A DNA stretch of 64,000 nucleotides, taken from assembly GCA_044867785.1 (NCBI GenBank), contig JBIOVM010000175.1, positions 1 to 64,000 of the forward strand, written 5' to 3'. This document shows positions 8,024 through 16,753 of this stretch, piece by piece (the stretch's first letter is position 1; the number at the start of each line of letters is the position of its first letter). The notes below the pieces were generated by a model. The model was not told the DNA's origin and searched no databases. It worked only from the letters and a program-made list of their open reading frames with translations. A program made the translations under genes and the position numbers. The DNA comes from DASRDR01 sp044867785. Its GTDB lineage: Bacteria; Methylomirabilota; Methylomirabilia; Rokubacteriales; DASRDR01.

Positions 8024-8992
8024 CTAGGCTTCGGCGATGGCGGGACTTTGCCCGATCAATTCCTTATAGGTCAGCCGACGGCCCACGATGGTCCGCAGCA
8101 CGGCGAGGAAGCGCGAGCCATCGTCAGTCTTGCGTGCGTTGAACCGGAAGGCTTGCTCGTCCAGGTAGCGGAACAGGTGAAACGGCTCGACGCTGACGTA
8201 GGTGCCCTTGATGGCGCGCTTCAGGAGCGACCAGAAGTTTTCGAGTCCATTGGTGTGAATACGACCCTTCGCATAGGACTCGGCATGGTCGATGACGCCG
8301 TGCCGGTAGTCGTGCGCCAGATCATCGTAGGACTTCAGCGCGTCCGTGAACACGTCGGCCCCGGGCTCGACATGCTGCCGGATCTCGGGGACCAGCGTCT
8401 TGCGGCGCACGTTCGGAACCGGTCGCACGCGGACGCGGCTATGGCCGTCCGGCCCGTGTCGCTCCAAGAGCCCCATGACGGCGGACTTGCCCATGCCGCC
8501 CGTGCCCGTGATCTTCGCGGCGCGCTTCCCCTTGTGCATGAAGCGGGCCTTGCCGCCGATGAAGGTCTCGTCAATCTCGACTTCCCCGCGCATCTTGTCG
8601 AAGCCGCCCAACTGCATCGCCAAGCGGATGCGGTGGAGCATGAACCACGCCGTCTTTTGCGTGACGCCGAGTGCGCGGGCGACTTCGTAGGAGCTGATGC
8701 CGTTCTTGTCGTTCACGATCATCCAGACGGCCGGCAGCCACTTGTCGAGACCAATCGGCGAATCCTCAAAGATCGTCCCGACCTTGATCGAGAACTGCTG
8801 CTGTGGATGCTTCGTCCGGCACTTCCACCGACGCTGATTGCTCAGGAAGGTGACTTCCTGGCTTCCGCACGTCGGGCACATGACCCCACTCGGCCAGCGA
8901 AGCTCGACCAGGAAGGCCAAGCATACGTCGGGGTCTGTGAAGTAGCGGATGGCATCGACCAGGGTATCGGGAGTGGCCGTCGTCTTGTCCAT
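8024..8992 (-). CDS. IS1595-family (ISXO2-like) transposase
   Basis: 322 residues. An N-terminal zinc ribbon (MCPTCGS near residue 38, a second C at WKCRTKHP) is followed by a helix-turn-helix-like region (ISSYEVARALGVTQKTAWFM). The ISXO2-like DDE domain has its first acidic site at VEIDETFIGG (~140), the second at VFTDALKSYDDLAH (~218), the family NGLENFWSLLKRAIKGTYV block (~250) and a C-terminal FHLFRYLDEQAFRFN. Length and order are those of an intact member. It catalyses movement of the surrounding element. Confidence 0.93.
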   Translation of the reverse strand: MDKTTATPDTLVDAIRYFTDPDVCLAFLVELRWPSGVMCPTCGSQEVTFLSNQRRWKCRTKHPQQQFSIKVGTIFEDSPIGLDKWLPAVWMIVNDKNGISSYEVARALGVTQKTAWFMLHRIRLAMQLGGFDKMRGEVEIDETFIGGKARFMHKGKRAAKITGTGGMGKSAVMGLLERHGPDGHSRVRVRPVPNVRRKTLVPEIRQHVEPGADVFTDALKSYDDLAHDYRHGVIDHAESYAKGRIHTNGLENFWSLLKRAIKGTYVSVEPFHLFRYLDEQAFRFNARKTDDGSRFLAVLRTIVGRRLTYKELIGQSPAIAEA

Positions 8993-9014
8993 GCCAGTAA
9001 GGTAGCTGACGAAC

Positions 9015-9041
9015 CCGGGTTAGTCAAGTATATTCTTGCCC
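9015..9041 (-). repeat. IS1595 right terminal inverted repeat
   Basis: The reverse complement reads GGGCAAGAATATACTTGA then CTAACCCGG. It pairs with 6994-7020. The AATCAA direct repeat follows at 9042-9047. Confidence 0.85.
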
Positions 9042-9195
9042 AATCAAGAGGATCCGGCGGGCGGCGGGTGAACGAGAGCGCCTCCTTGGAGAAACTCAGA
9101 GCAACCGGGAGGAGGATTCATTTCGACTCCCCCACGCCGGCCGCACGAGCGCCAACGGCACTCGGCGCTCGCGGGGCCGGCCGGGCGCGCAATCC

Positions 9196-9510
9196 CTACT
9201 GTTTCCAGAAGTACGGTAGCGTCACCGCTGTCGCGATGGGCTGCCCCTTCTCACCTGCCAGGAAGACCAGGAGCTTCCAGTGATCGGAGGCGCTGGCGTT
9301 CTTGGCCTCGTGAATGTGCTTGCCCGGAATGGCGAAGGACTCGCGACGGCCCGATCGCGCTGCCTCCTGGATCCGCTGGAATTGCTGGAGCGGCTCCCGC
9401 CTCGTCCCGCCGTTGCCGGCGTACCACGGCGTGCTGGCCCCGCGGGCCCGGTAGCGCGCGGCGATCGTGCCGAGCCCTCTGACACCACCGATGCAGGAGC
9501 CGGCGCGCGG
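9196..9510 (-). pseudogene. C-terminal remnant of an unidentified protein
   Basis: 104 codons open from just after a stop to TAG at 9196, with no start codon. The segment reads like a true protein (IAARYRARGASTPWYAGNGG, then FAIPGKHIHEAKNA and WKLLVFLAGEKGQPIATAV, ending TLPYFWKQ). I do not recognise the family. The missing N-terminus and start mark it as a truncated gene, consistent with the decay on the other side of the insertion sequence. Confidence 0.4.
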
Positions 9511-9649
9511 TCACGAGGCCGGTGTTTCCTTGCCTGGCGCGCCGGCGACGGTGTACCGTGCTGAGGCAGTAGCCGGGTATCGGGGCCGGCGGGGAAGGAC
9601 ACGGCGAAACGTCCGCTAGCACTTCCTGCGGTTCAGCGACCGGGATAGG

Positions 9650-10612
9650 ATGACGCAGCCCCTGACCCACGAGGATGACCCGGGCCGCCTGGGCGGCTAT
9701 CGCCCCGGTTCCGGGTTGTGGGTGAAGCTCGTTCGGAACGACCTGCTCCTGCGGCTGCGCTGGCGGGCCGAGGCGCAGGTATCCCGCGTGACCCTGTGGC
9801 TGAGCTGGGGTGCACGGGCGGTGCTCTATCGCGTGCGACCCGAATCCGGGCTCGCCAACCGCCCGCGTCAGTCCTGTTTCCTGTGCACGACGTGGAGGAC
9901 CGGCAGCACCTTCCTCGGCGATGCCGTGCTCGCGGCCGTCGACCTGGATCTTTCTCGAGAGCCCTTCTACCTGAGTCATCAGCAGGCATCCCTGGGAGCC
10001 GTGCTGCGAGGGCGGAGCCTGCTCCTGTACCTCGACCGCGTCGTAGTGGCCCGGGGGACGAATCAGCACGGAATCTTCGGGACCAAGACGATGTGGACAC
10101 ACTTCCAGGAGGTGCTGCGTTGCCTGCGCGCGATCCCGGAGTATCGATCCCTGGGCGAGTTCGAGGTGCTGCGGTCCGTGTTCCCGGAACCGGTGTTCCT
10201 GTTCCTGACACGGAGAGACAAGTTGCGACAGGCCATCTCGTTCTACCGTGCCCAGACCTCCCAGGTCTGGCACCGAGACGATAGCGGCCGCCTGTACACC
10301 ACTCCCGGGCCGGCTCGTGTCGATCCGGAGTACGACTACGTTCGCATCCGGGCGGCCCGTGAAACGATCAGGAAAGAAGAGGAGGGGTGGAGGGACTTCT
10401 TTCACAGGAACGGAATCCAGCCGCTGGAGATGAGCTATGAGGAGACCTGCGAGAACCTCCCGGCCGTCCGCGGTCGGATCCTCGAGCGGCTCGGCCACCG
10501 CGTCCAGGACGAACGGCTGGGGGGTGCCCGCTCGAAATACGTCAAGCTAGCCGACCCCAAGACCGAGGAGTGGGTTGAACGCTTCCGCTCTGACAGCGGG
10601 AAGGCCATGTAG
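9650..10612 (+). CDS. Stf0-like sulfotransferase
   Basis: 320 residues. The PAPS 5'-phosphosulfate-binding loop is TTWRTGSTFLGDAV (residues 80-93), directly after a strand ending CFLCT. The 3'-phosphate-binding region is FLTRRDKLRQAISFYRA, the form seen in Stf0/trehalose-2-sulfotransferase-like enzymes. The C-terminus has MSYEETCENLP and a final YVKLADPKTEEWVERFR helix. Such enzymes transfer sulfate from PAPS to a sugar hydroxyl. The next gene is a second sulfotransferase and several glycosyltransferases follow, which suggests sulfation of a glycan or glycolipid; the acceptor is not known. Confidence 0.85.
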   Translation: MTQPLTHEDDPGRLGGYRPGSGLWVKLVRNDLLLRLRWRAEAQVSRVTLWLSWGARAVLYRVRPESGLANRPRQSCFLCTTWRTGSTFLGDAVLAAVDLDLSREPFYLSHQQASLGAVLRGRSLLLYLDRVVVARGTNQHGIFGTKTMWTHFQEVLRCLRAIPEYRSLGEFEVLRSVFPEPVFLFLTRRDKLRQAISFYRAQTSQVWHRDDSGRLYTTPGPARVDPEYDYVRIRAARETIRKEEEGWRDFFHRNGIQPLEMSYEETCENLPAVRGRILERLGHRVQDERLGGARSKYVKLADPKTEEWVERFRSDSGKAM

Positions 10613-10640
10613 CCCCCCTTCGGAGCGTGCGGGGGGGGGC
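10612..10640 (+). terminator. possible hairpin terminator after sulfotransferase
   Basis: GCCCCCC (10612-10618) can pair with GGGGGGC (10634-10640) directly after the sulfotransferase stop. There is no T-run, so a rho-independent terminator is weakly supported. Confidence 0.3.
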
Positions 10641-10982
10641 CCAGTGAAGCCGGAAAGTACGACGAGATCAGAAACGCGAGCACGGTGAGTCTTTGTCAAC
10701 AGGCCAAGAAGGATTCGCCAACTTCCAGAACGAGAGCACCTGCGTGAGCGACCAGTTCCGGTAAGAATTGGGGCAAGGGCAGCGACGGTGCCGTTGGCCC
10801 GCATCGCTCTGTCCGCCGCCGTCCAGTCTGCCCGCCGAACCGGGGAGGTGGTTCTCACCCACGTCTTCCCGAGGCCGCGCCGGGCCGCTCTGGCCCCTCC
10901 CGGTCCGGCCTACCGCGTGCTAGAGTTCGGCGGTTCCGGAATGAGCCGGCCGGGCTGACGGCGAGGCCGCGAAAGGGGGGCA
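10641..10982. other. intergenic, nothing recognised
   Basis: Between the two sulfotransferases. No family-like frame, RNA or repeat seen. It probably holds the promoter of the second sulfotransferase, but no clear -35/-10 pair stands out. Confidence 0.4.
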
Positions 10983-11663
10983 TTGAAACAGGTCTTGGGC
11001 CGCCTCCGTTCGATTGCAGCTCGCGTCGCGAGCCGTGCACTGGCGCGACGGGGAAGACCGATGCCGGCTGCCGAACACCACGCCGACCTACCATTCATCT
11101 TCATCATAGGCTTCAACAAGACCGCCACCACCTCGCTCCACACGTTCTTCGCAAGCAACGGGTTTCCGAGCGTTCACTGGGACCGCGGAAAGCTTGCGAG
11201 GCGCATGGTCGAGAACTGCCTGGATGATCGCCCGATCCTCGACGGCTACGACCAGGAGTTCCGAGTCTTCTCGGACATGCAGGCCCAGTCCAGCCGCATC
11301 CGCATCGAAGCAAACCAGTATTTCCGTGTGCTCGATCGCGACTATCCAGGCGCGTACTTCATCTTGAACACCCGCGATCTCGACAAGTGGATCAGCAGCC
11401 GCTCTTCCGACTTCGTGACGCCGCACGGGGCGACAAATCTGGAACTGGAGATGCGCAGGCTGGGTAGCACCGACCGACAGGAGGCGGTGCAGCTCTGGGC
11501 ACGGGAGCGAAACACATTCGAGGCAGAGGTCCGGCGATACTTTCGGCACAACCCGAAGTTCTTGGAAATCGACATCACCGATCCTGACCTGCCGCACCGT
11601 ATTTCTCGACTCATTGGCAGGACGATGGACGCGGAACATTGGAAGCATATTCGGACGAATTGA
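10983..11663 (+). CDS. P-loop sulfotransferase-family protein
   Basis: 226 residues from the TTG at 10983; an ATG at 11061 is an alternative. The PAPS-binding loop IIGFNKTATTSLHTFF (residues 41-56) is of the GxxKTGTTSL type found in a broad family of bacterial sulfotransferases. A 3'-PB-like segment AYFILNTRDLDKWISSRSS follows. The end, including LEIDITDPDLPHRISRLIG, is typical of the family. It is a different subfamily from the upstream Stf0-like enzyme. With the adenylation/glycosyltransferase fusion 370 bases downstream, it likely belongs to one biosynthetic locus. Confidence 0.82.
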   Translation: MKQVLGRLRSIAARVASRALARRGRPMPAAEHHADLPFIFIIGFNKTATTSLHTFFASNGFPSVHWDRGKLARRMVENCLDDRPILDGYDQEFRVFSDMQAQSSRIRIEANQYFRVLDRDYPGAYFILNTRDLDKWISSRSSDFVTPHGATNLELEMRRLGSTDRQEAVQLWARERNTFEAEVRRYFRHNPKFLEIDITDPDLPHRISRLIGRTMDAEHWKHIRTN

Positions 11664-12032
11664 GTGTGGGGCGCCATCGCCCCGTGTCACCGCTCTGGGA
11701 TTGTCGAAACCGCGGATCGGCGTGATCTGCTGCCCGTCAACCGCACAGGCATGCGACAATACGCCCGTTCTCTCGGCCACGTACGATTCCATCGCCCGGG
11801 TGCTGACCCTTCTCGCCGCCGGGGTGGATGTTCGCGTAGCGTCGGGCCACGTCTGCGACATCACCTCGCCGGGTACGGCCGACTTGCTAGATGAGGTATT
11901 CGCCGCGAAGAGCGCGGCGGCGCATCGACTCCACACCGCCCATCGTGCTCGGCTGCGGGCGCACCTTGATCATGATCGCGCGGCCGTCGCGGCGGTAGCG
12001 GACCGTCACGCCGCCGCCGTGGTACGACCGGA
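11664..12032 (+). other. uncertain coding: possible decayed frame
   Basis: A plus-strand frame ends with TGA at 12034-12036, overlapping the next GTG by GTGA. A short part looks protein-like (RIGVICCPSTAQACDNTP, then VLTLLAAGVDVRVASGHVCD; about 11710-11870), but the end is Ala/Arg/His-rich noise. I cannot name a product. It may be a decayed small gene, or simply the leader of the large fusion gene. Confidence 0.3.
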
Positions 12033-15000
12033 GTGACTGTCGAGCGCCCTGTCGGAGCGGAAGGTCCCTGTTCGGACATCCTGTCCCTTCTGCGTAGACG
12101 GGCCGCTGCCCACCCGGAGCGGACAGCGATCGAAGCTGAGGACGGCGAGGTGCTGACCTATGCCGCGCTCCTGGCGCGGACCGAGGGGCTTGCCGCTGCT
12201 CTGCGCTCGCGCGACGAAGTCAGGCAGGGGGGCAGTCGGATCGGGATCGTCCTGCCCAATGGCCTAGCGATGTCGCAGGCTCTGCTGGCCGTCAGCTGTG
12301 TCGGAGTCGCCCTCCCCTACAATCCAGCCTATACCGAGCCGGAATTCGAGGCCTACTTCCGAGACATGGCCCTCGACGCCCTACTGACGCGCCCCTCCTT
12401 CGTACCCACGGCCGTGCGGGTGGCGGCGCGACTTGGCGTGCCGGTGCTCGACCTCGATGTGGTGGGACAGGAAACACGGGACGCGAATGATCTCTCAGCC
12501 CCCGCACCCGATGCCATCACGATGGTGCTCTTGACCTCCGGATCGACTGGAAGGGCGAAACGAGTGCCGCTGAGCCACGGCAATGTCTGCACTTCCGCCC
12601 GCCATGTCAGCCGTTCGATGGGCCTCGGCCCCGACGATCGCTGCCTCAGCATGTGGGAGCTCTACCATATCGGTGGACTGGTCGATCTGCTGCTCGCTCC
12701 GCTCGATGCAGGCAGCACCGTCATCGCGACCGCCGGCTTCGACGCACCCCGGTTCTTCGACCTTCTCGACCGCGCCCGCCCGACCTGGTTCCAGGGAGTG
12801 CCGGCGACGCTCGGCGAGATCGCGCTCCATGCGCGCCGCGCCGGCATTGACCCGCGCGGATCGAGCTTGCGGCTGCTCCGGTCGGTTGCCGCCGCGTTGC
12901 CGCCGGCGTTGATGTCGGAGCTCGAGACCCTATTCGGCGTGCCCGTCCTTCAAACCTTCGGCATGACCGAGGCTGGCCCACTGATCACCTCTACAGCGCT
13001 TCCTCCGGCCGAACGGGCGGCAGGGTCGGTCGGCCGGTCGTGTGGCACGGAAGTGAAGATCTTCGCACCGGACTGGACGACAATCATCGACGGGACGGAA
13101 GGCGAGGTCGCAGTCCGGGGCCCGAACGTGTTCGCCGGATACGAAGGCGATTCGGCCGCGAACGCCGAAGCCTTCCGCGACGGCTGGTTCCGCACCGGGG
13201 ACCTCGGACGCCTCGATGCGGCCGGAAACCTCTACCTGACTGGCCGCATCAAGGAACTGATCAACCGCGGTGGCGAGAAGGTGAGCCTCCGGGAGGTCGA
13301 TGATGCTCTCCTCTGCCATCCCGCGATCCGCGAGGCGGCGGCCTTTCCCCTTGCGCACAGGACCCTCGGTGAAGACGTCGCTGCCGCCGTTGTGTTGCAG
13401 CCCGGCGCCGCTGCAACGCCGGCCGAATTGCGAGTGTTTGTCGCCGGGCGACTCGCCGGGTTCAAGGTTCCGCGCACCATCATCTTTCTTGACGTACTGC
13501 CCCGCAATGCCGTCGGCAAGATCGATCGCCGCGCCATCGCGCAGGAAGCGGGAGGTCTGCCGGCGACGCAATCGGCGGACCTTACCAGGCTTTCCGGATC
13601 CGAAGCGCAGATCGCCGCAATCTGGGTGCGCGAGCTAGACCTGCGGGCGATTGGGCTGGACGACGAGTTCGCCACCCTCGGCGGCAATTCCCTCTCCGCG
13701 CTCCGCGTGCTCCTCGCCATCGAGAAAGAGCTTGGCAAAGCCCTACCGGACGACGCCATAGCCAACAACACGACGGTACGGTCGCTTGCGCGCGCTCTGT
13801 CGAGTCGGGATGCCGGCGACGTCGCGAGGTCCGCGGACGCGGCTGGAACGCTCTCCCAGTCCGAGCGGCAACAGATTCTCGCCATTGCCGGCACCGGCGC
13901 CATCCCGGCGCTCGCGCCAGGCTCCACCCTGAAGGTCGTCAACCGCGGCGGAACGCGGCGGCCGCTGATCTGGTTCTTCAATTCCCCGAGCCGTGAGATG
14001 AAGGTCATGTCCCAATGCCTACCGCCGGACCAGCCGCTCTACGGCGGCTTCTCGGGCGCAGGGATGTTTGACTGGAACGACAGCAGGCGGATGTCCGGCA
14101 TCGCGGAGCTGTACGCTGCCGAACTCCTCGACCGGTTCCCACACGGCAGCTTCGCGATCGGCGGGAACTGCCAAGGGGGCCGGGTCGGCTGGATGGCCGC
14201 CAAGCTCTTACAAGAGGCAGGACGCGAAGTGGATGCGCTCTGTTTCCTCGAGTTCTCGGATCCCGAGCTTACGCAGTTCGACGGGCGCCTCTTGATGATG
14301 TTCGGTAAGCAGAGCGTAAGTCGCCACTACCGCCCTATCCGATGGGGCCGGCCAGGTTGGGATACCTCCTTCAGCCACCGGCCGGTCGTGTCCTGGATCG
14401 ACGGGGTGCATGGCGGCTTTTGGCGCGACGAAACGGTCCCGGGACTGGTCGACGTGCTCCTCAGGTTCCTGGACGGCAGGCCGGTCCGGCGAAACACGCT
14501 GGACTCGACCCTGGGCCGCGCCTTGATGTTCATCCACAGGAGTCCCCATCTGTTTCGCCTCTACTGCGCCTGCCATGAGATCAAGACGAGGCTCCGGTCC
14601 GGGAACCGGTTCGGGCTCCGACGTGCGCGGCCTATCGTGCACCGGGCAGACCAACGGCTCTCGCAGCATCCAGCCGAGGCTCGAATCAGCGTCGGCGGTA
14701 GGAGGCGACAAACGTGGACGAACCGCTTGCGAGGCCTCCGTGCAGCGTTTGCGAAGCCATCCCGGCGCCGAGTGGCCCGCGACGATTTCCCCTATGAGCT
14801 TTCGGTCGCCGCGATCTTCAGGGACGAGGCCCGGTTCCTGAGCGAATGGCTTCATTTCCACGACGGCGTTGGCGTCGATCACTTCTTTCTCTACGACGAC
14901 GACAGCTCCGACGATTTCCTGGCAATTCTCGGCCCCTGGATCTCAGCCGGCAAGGTCACCCTGATCGACGGCAGGGGAAAGGACCAGGTGTCGGCCTACG

Positions 15001-15626
15001 ATGACTGCATCCGCCGCTTCGCCGACAAGTCTCGCTGGATCGCCTTCATCGACCTCGACGAATTCCTCTTCTCGCCGAAGTCGCGCGACCTGAAGCACGT
15101 CCTGCGTAACTACCGGGATCTGCCGGCGATCTTCGTGTATTGGGTGCTCTACGGATCGTCCGGGCATGTCTCACGCCCCGATGGCTACGTGATCGATTCC
15201 TACACGCGCTGTCTGGACCTCGAGGCCGCCGGCGCCGAGCGGTTCGATCACGGCCGGGACGAGAACTATGTGACGGGATGGGCGCGCGACGGGAAGTCGA
15301 TCGTGAATCCGCGCAGCGTCGTCAAGATGGGTGCGCATGTCCCACGGGTCCTGAGATCGGGCGAGGTGGTCGACGAAAACCGCAGGCCGGCCCTGCGCCG
15401 TGGCGGCGCCAGTCCGATCACCTGCGACTGGCTGCGGATCAATCACTATTGGTCGAAGTCGATCGAGGACCTGAGCGAGAAGGTGGAGAAGGGCGACATA
15501 TTCGATCGTGCCCGCCCACCGCGCAGGCTCGAGACGTGGCTCAGGCGTGAGGCGTGCTTGAACGTAACCCGCGACGAATCGATCCGGCTGATCTGGGCGG
15601 AGATCAGGAAGGAACGGGGTCTTTAA
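12033..15626 (+). CDS. adenylation-ACP-thioesterase-GT92 fusion protein
   Basis: 1197 residues with four domains. (1) Residues ~1-505 are an ANL adenylation domain: LLTSGSTGRAKRVPLSH (~165), FGMTEAGP, GWFRTGDLG, GRIKELINRGGEKVSLRE and the lid lysine in RNAVGKIDR. (2) Residues ~525-595 are an acyl/peptidyl carrier with the phosphopantetheine serine S553 in LGGNSLSAL. (3) Residues ~635-815 are an alpha/beta-hydrolase thioesterase-like domain whose nucleophile elbow reads GGNCQGG, placing Cys713 where Ser is usual; His in DGVHGGFW is a candidate catalytic base. (4) Residues ~917-1190 are a GT92/DUF23-type glycosyltransferase (VAAIFRDEARFLSEWLHFH, FLYDDDSSDDF, metal-binding FIDLDEFLF near 1007). 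A plausible route is activation of an acyl or amino acid, loading on the carrier, then transfer or release linked to sugar transfer. GTG start at 12033. Confidence 0.85.
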   Translation: MTVERPVGAEGPCSDILSLLRRRAAAHPERTAIEAEDGEVLTYAALLARTEGLAAALRSRDEVRQGGSRIGIVLPNGLAMSQALLAVSCVGVALPYNPAYTEPEFEAYFRDMALDALLTRPSFVPTAVRVAARLGVPVLDLDVVGQETRDANDLSAPAPDAITMVLLTSGSTGRAKRVPLSHGNVCTSARHVSRSMGLGPDDRCLSMWELYHIGGLVDLLLAPLDAGSTVIATAGFDAPRFFDLLDRARPTWFQGVPATLGEIALHARRAGIDPRGSSLRLLRSVAAALPPALMSELETLFGVPVLQTFGMTEAGPLITSTALPPAERAAGSVGRSCGTEVKIFAPDWTTIIDGTEGEVAVRGPNVFAGYEGDSAANAEAFRDGWFRTGDLGRLDAAGNLYLTGRIKELINRGGEKVSLREVDDALLCHPAIREAAAFPLAHRTLGEDVAAAVVLQPGAAATPAELRVFVAGRLAGFKVPRTIIFLDVLPRNAVGKIDRRAIAQEAGGLPATQSADLTRLSGSEAQIAAIWVRELDLRAIGLDDEFATLGGNSLSALRVLLAIEKELGKALPDDAIANNTTVRSLARALSSRDAGDVARSADAAGTLSQSERQQILAIAGTGAIPALAPGSTLKVVNRGGTRRPLIWFFNSPSREMKVMSQCLPPDQPLYGGFSGAGMFDWNDSRRMSGIAELYAAELLDRFPHGSFAIGGNCQGGRVGWMAAKLLQEAGREVDALCFLEFSDPELTQFDGRLLMMFGKQSVSRHYRPIRWGRPGWDTSFSHRPVVSWIDGVHGGFWRDETVPGLVDVLLRFLDGRPVRRNTLDSTLGRALMFIHRSPHLFRLYCACHEIKTRLRSGNRFGLRRARPIVHRADQRLSQHPAEARISVGGRRRQTWTNRLRGLRAAFAKPSRRRVARDDFPYELSVAAIFRDEARFLSEWLHFHDGVGVDHFFLYDDDSSDDFLAILGPWISAGKVTLIDGRGKDQVSAYDDCIRRFADKSRWIAFIDLDEFLFSPKSRDLKHVLRNYRDLPAIFVYWVLYGSSGHVSRPDGYVIDSYTRCLDLEAAGAERFDHGRDENYVTGWARDGKSIVNPRSVVKMGAHVPRVLRSGEVVDENRRPALRRGGASPITCDWLRINHYWSKSIEDLSEKVEKGDIFDRARPPRRLETWLRREACLNVTRDESIRLIWAEIRKERGL

Positions 15627-15883
15627 CTAGGCCGCGCGGCTGGCCGAGATTCGAGTGTGACGTTCTGTGGTCATCCAGGACGACATCGGGAAGATACCGG
15701 AGGAGAATCACGTGTGCTTGCTTCCGGTGCCCAGCTTCGTGCCGATGTGGGGGCGCAGATAGCGGCCACCAGGGACGTCCCGCTGCGATAGGGTCCCCGC
15801 GATGACGAGCGGCACCGTGCCGTGGGCGGCGATCCGGCCGTGGAGAAGCGCGGCCGGCGACTCTTTGCTCATTCCGTGGCCTG
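15627..15883. other. intergenic between convergent genes
   Basis: Tail-to-tail gap between the fusion protein and a minus-strand glycosyltransferase. No gene or clear terminator was seen. Confidence 0.4.
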
Positions 15884-16729
15884 CTAGCGCGTGATTCCCC
15901 AGCGGCGCCGGAGGCCCTGCGCGATCCGACGGGGGACCAGGTAGACGATGGCCGAGCGGACCAGTCCAAGGTAGCAGTGGACGTCGTACGGCGAGAAGTA
16001 GCGTAACTGGACCACGATCCGGTCACGCTCCGCGGCACGGCGATGCACGCGGACGACCGAGGGCCCGGACTCGGACCTGCTGACCAGCACCTTGGGGACA
16101 TTGGCGCACGGGAACTTCTCCGCGACCCGGCGAAAGAGATCGTAGTCCTGGGCCAGGTCCACGCTCTCGTCGTAATAGCCGACGGCCCGCAGCACACTTG
16201 TCCGCATCATGCAGGTCGGATGGCTGAAGGCCGTCCGGTAGCGCATCCGGCGTCGAATGGCGCCCCAGTGCTCCGGATAGTGGGTGTGGAACAGCGTGCG
16301 TCCGTTCGCGTCGACGTGACGCGTGAAGCCCCCGACCAGCGCTACCTCGGGATGGGCCTCCAGGTACGCCAGCTGGGTGGACAGCCGGTCTCCGAGATCC
16401 AGGTCGCCCGCATCCTGGCGAGCCACGTAGGTGTACGGTCGGGAAAGGACATAGCGTAGACCGACGTTCAGCGCGGCGGTCACGCCGCGGTTGACGGGCT
16501 GGCGGAGTAGCACGACCGGATGGACGTAACGCGCTGGATCGATGAGGGTCGGAGGGATGCTGCCGTCATCGACCACCACGATGTCGAGGTCGGAACCCTG
16601 GGCATCGACCGAGTCGAGCGTACGGGCCAGATCCTCGACGGCGTTGTAGACAGGGATCAGCACGGCCAGGTTGGGGACGCGTCGACAGGGATCGCTTCGG
16701 AGGCGGCCCTGACCGATCGCAAGTGGCAC
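15884..16729 (-). CDS. family 2 glycosyltransferase
   Basis: 281 residues from the GTG at 16729. The frame is open far upstream, but that part lies antisense to the next gene and is not protein-like. The GT-A nucleotide-sugar fold starts NLAVLIPVYNAVEDLARTL, has DIVVVDDGS as the first acidic motif and RQDAGDLDLGDRLSTQ at the DxD position. It ends with a SHPTCMMRTSVLRAVGYYDE acceptor-loop segment and a short basic helix. It transfers a sugar from a nucleotide donor. It is divergent from the GT4 gene at 16754 with only 24 bases between the starts, so the two probably share a bidirectional promoter (TATACT lies in the gap, read on the minus strand). Confidence 0.88.
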   Translation of the reverse strand: MPLAIGQGRLRSDPCRRVPNLAVLIPVYNAVEDLARTLDSVDAQGSDLDIVVVDDGSIPPTLIDPARYVHPVVLLRQPVNRGVTAALNVGLRYVLSRPYTYVARQDAGDLDLGDRLSTQLAYLEAHPEVALVGGFTRHVDANGRTLFHTHYPEHWGAIRRRMRYRTAFSHPTCMMRTSVLRAVGYYDESVDLAQDYDLFRRVAEKFPCANVPKVLVSRSESGPSVVRVHRRAAERDRIVVQLRYFSPYDVHCYLGLVRSAIVYLVPRRIAQGLRRRWGITR

Positions 16730-16753
16730 GGATGCTAGTATAACCAGCGCGCC

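Larger units (their letters stand above)
6994..9041. mobile_element. IS1595-family insertion sequence with passenger gene
   Basis: A 2,048-bp element bounded by 27-bp terminal inverted repeats (24/27 identical), beginning GGGCAATAACATACTTGG on the left. It contains, all on the minus strand, an IS1595-type DDE transposase, a 48-residue basic protein and a 239-residue passenger gene. The AATCAA direct repeat flanks it and it interrupts an ABC ATPase remnant. Ends, transposase and accessory genes all appear intact, so it may be recent and mobile. IS1595-family elements are known for carrying passenger genes. Confidence 0.88.

Noticed and set aside
11664..12036. Possible separate gene ahead of the fusion protein
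   Set aside because: Only a short central stretch looks protein-like and the end is noise. Kept as uncertain, not called as a CDS.
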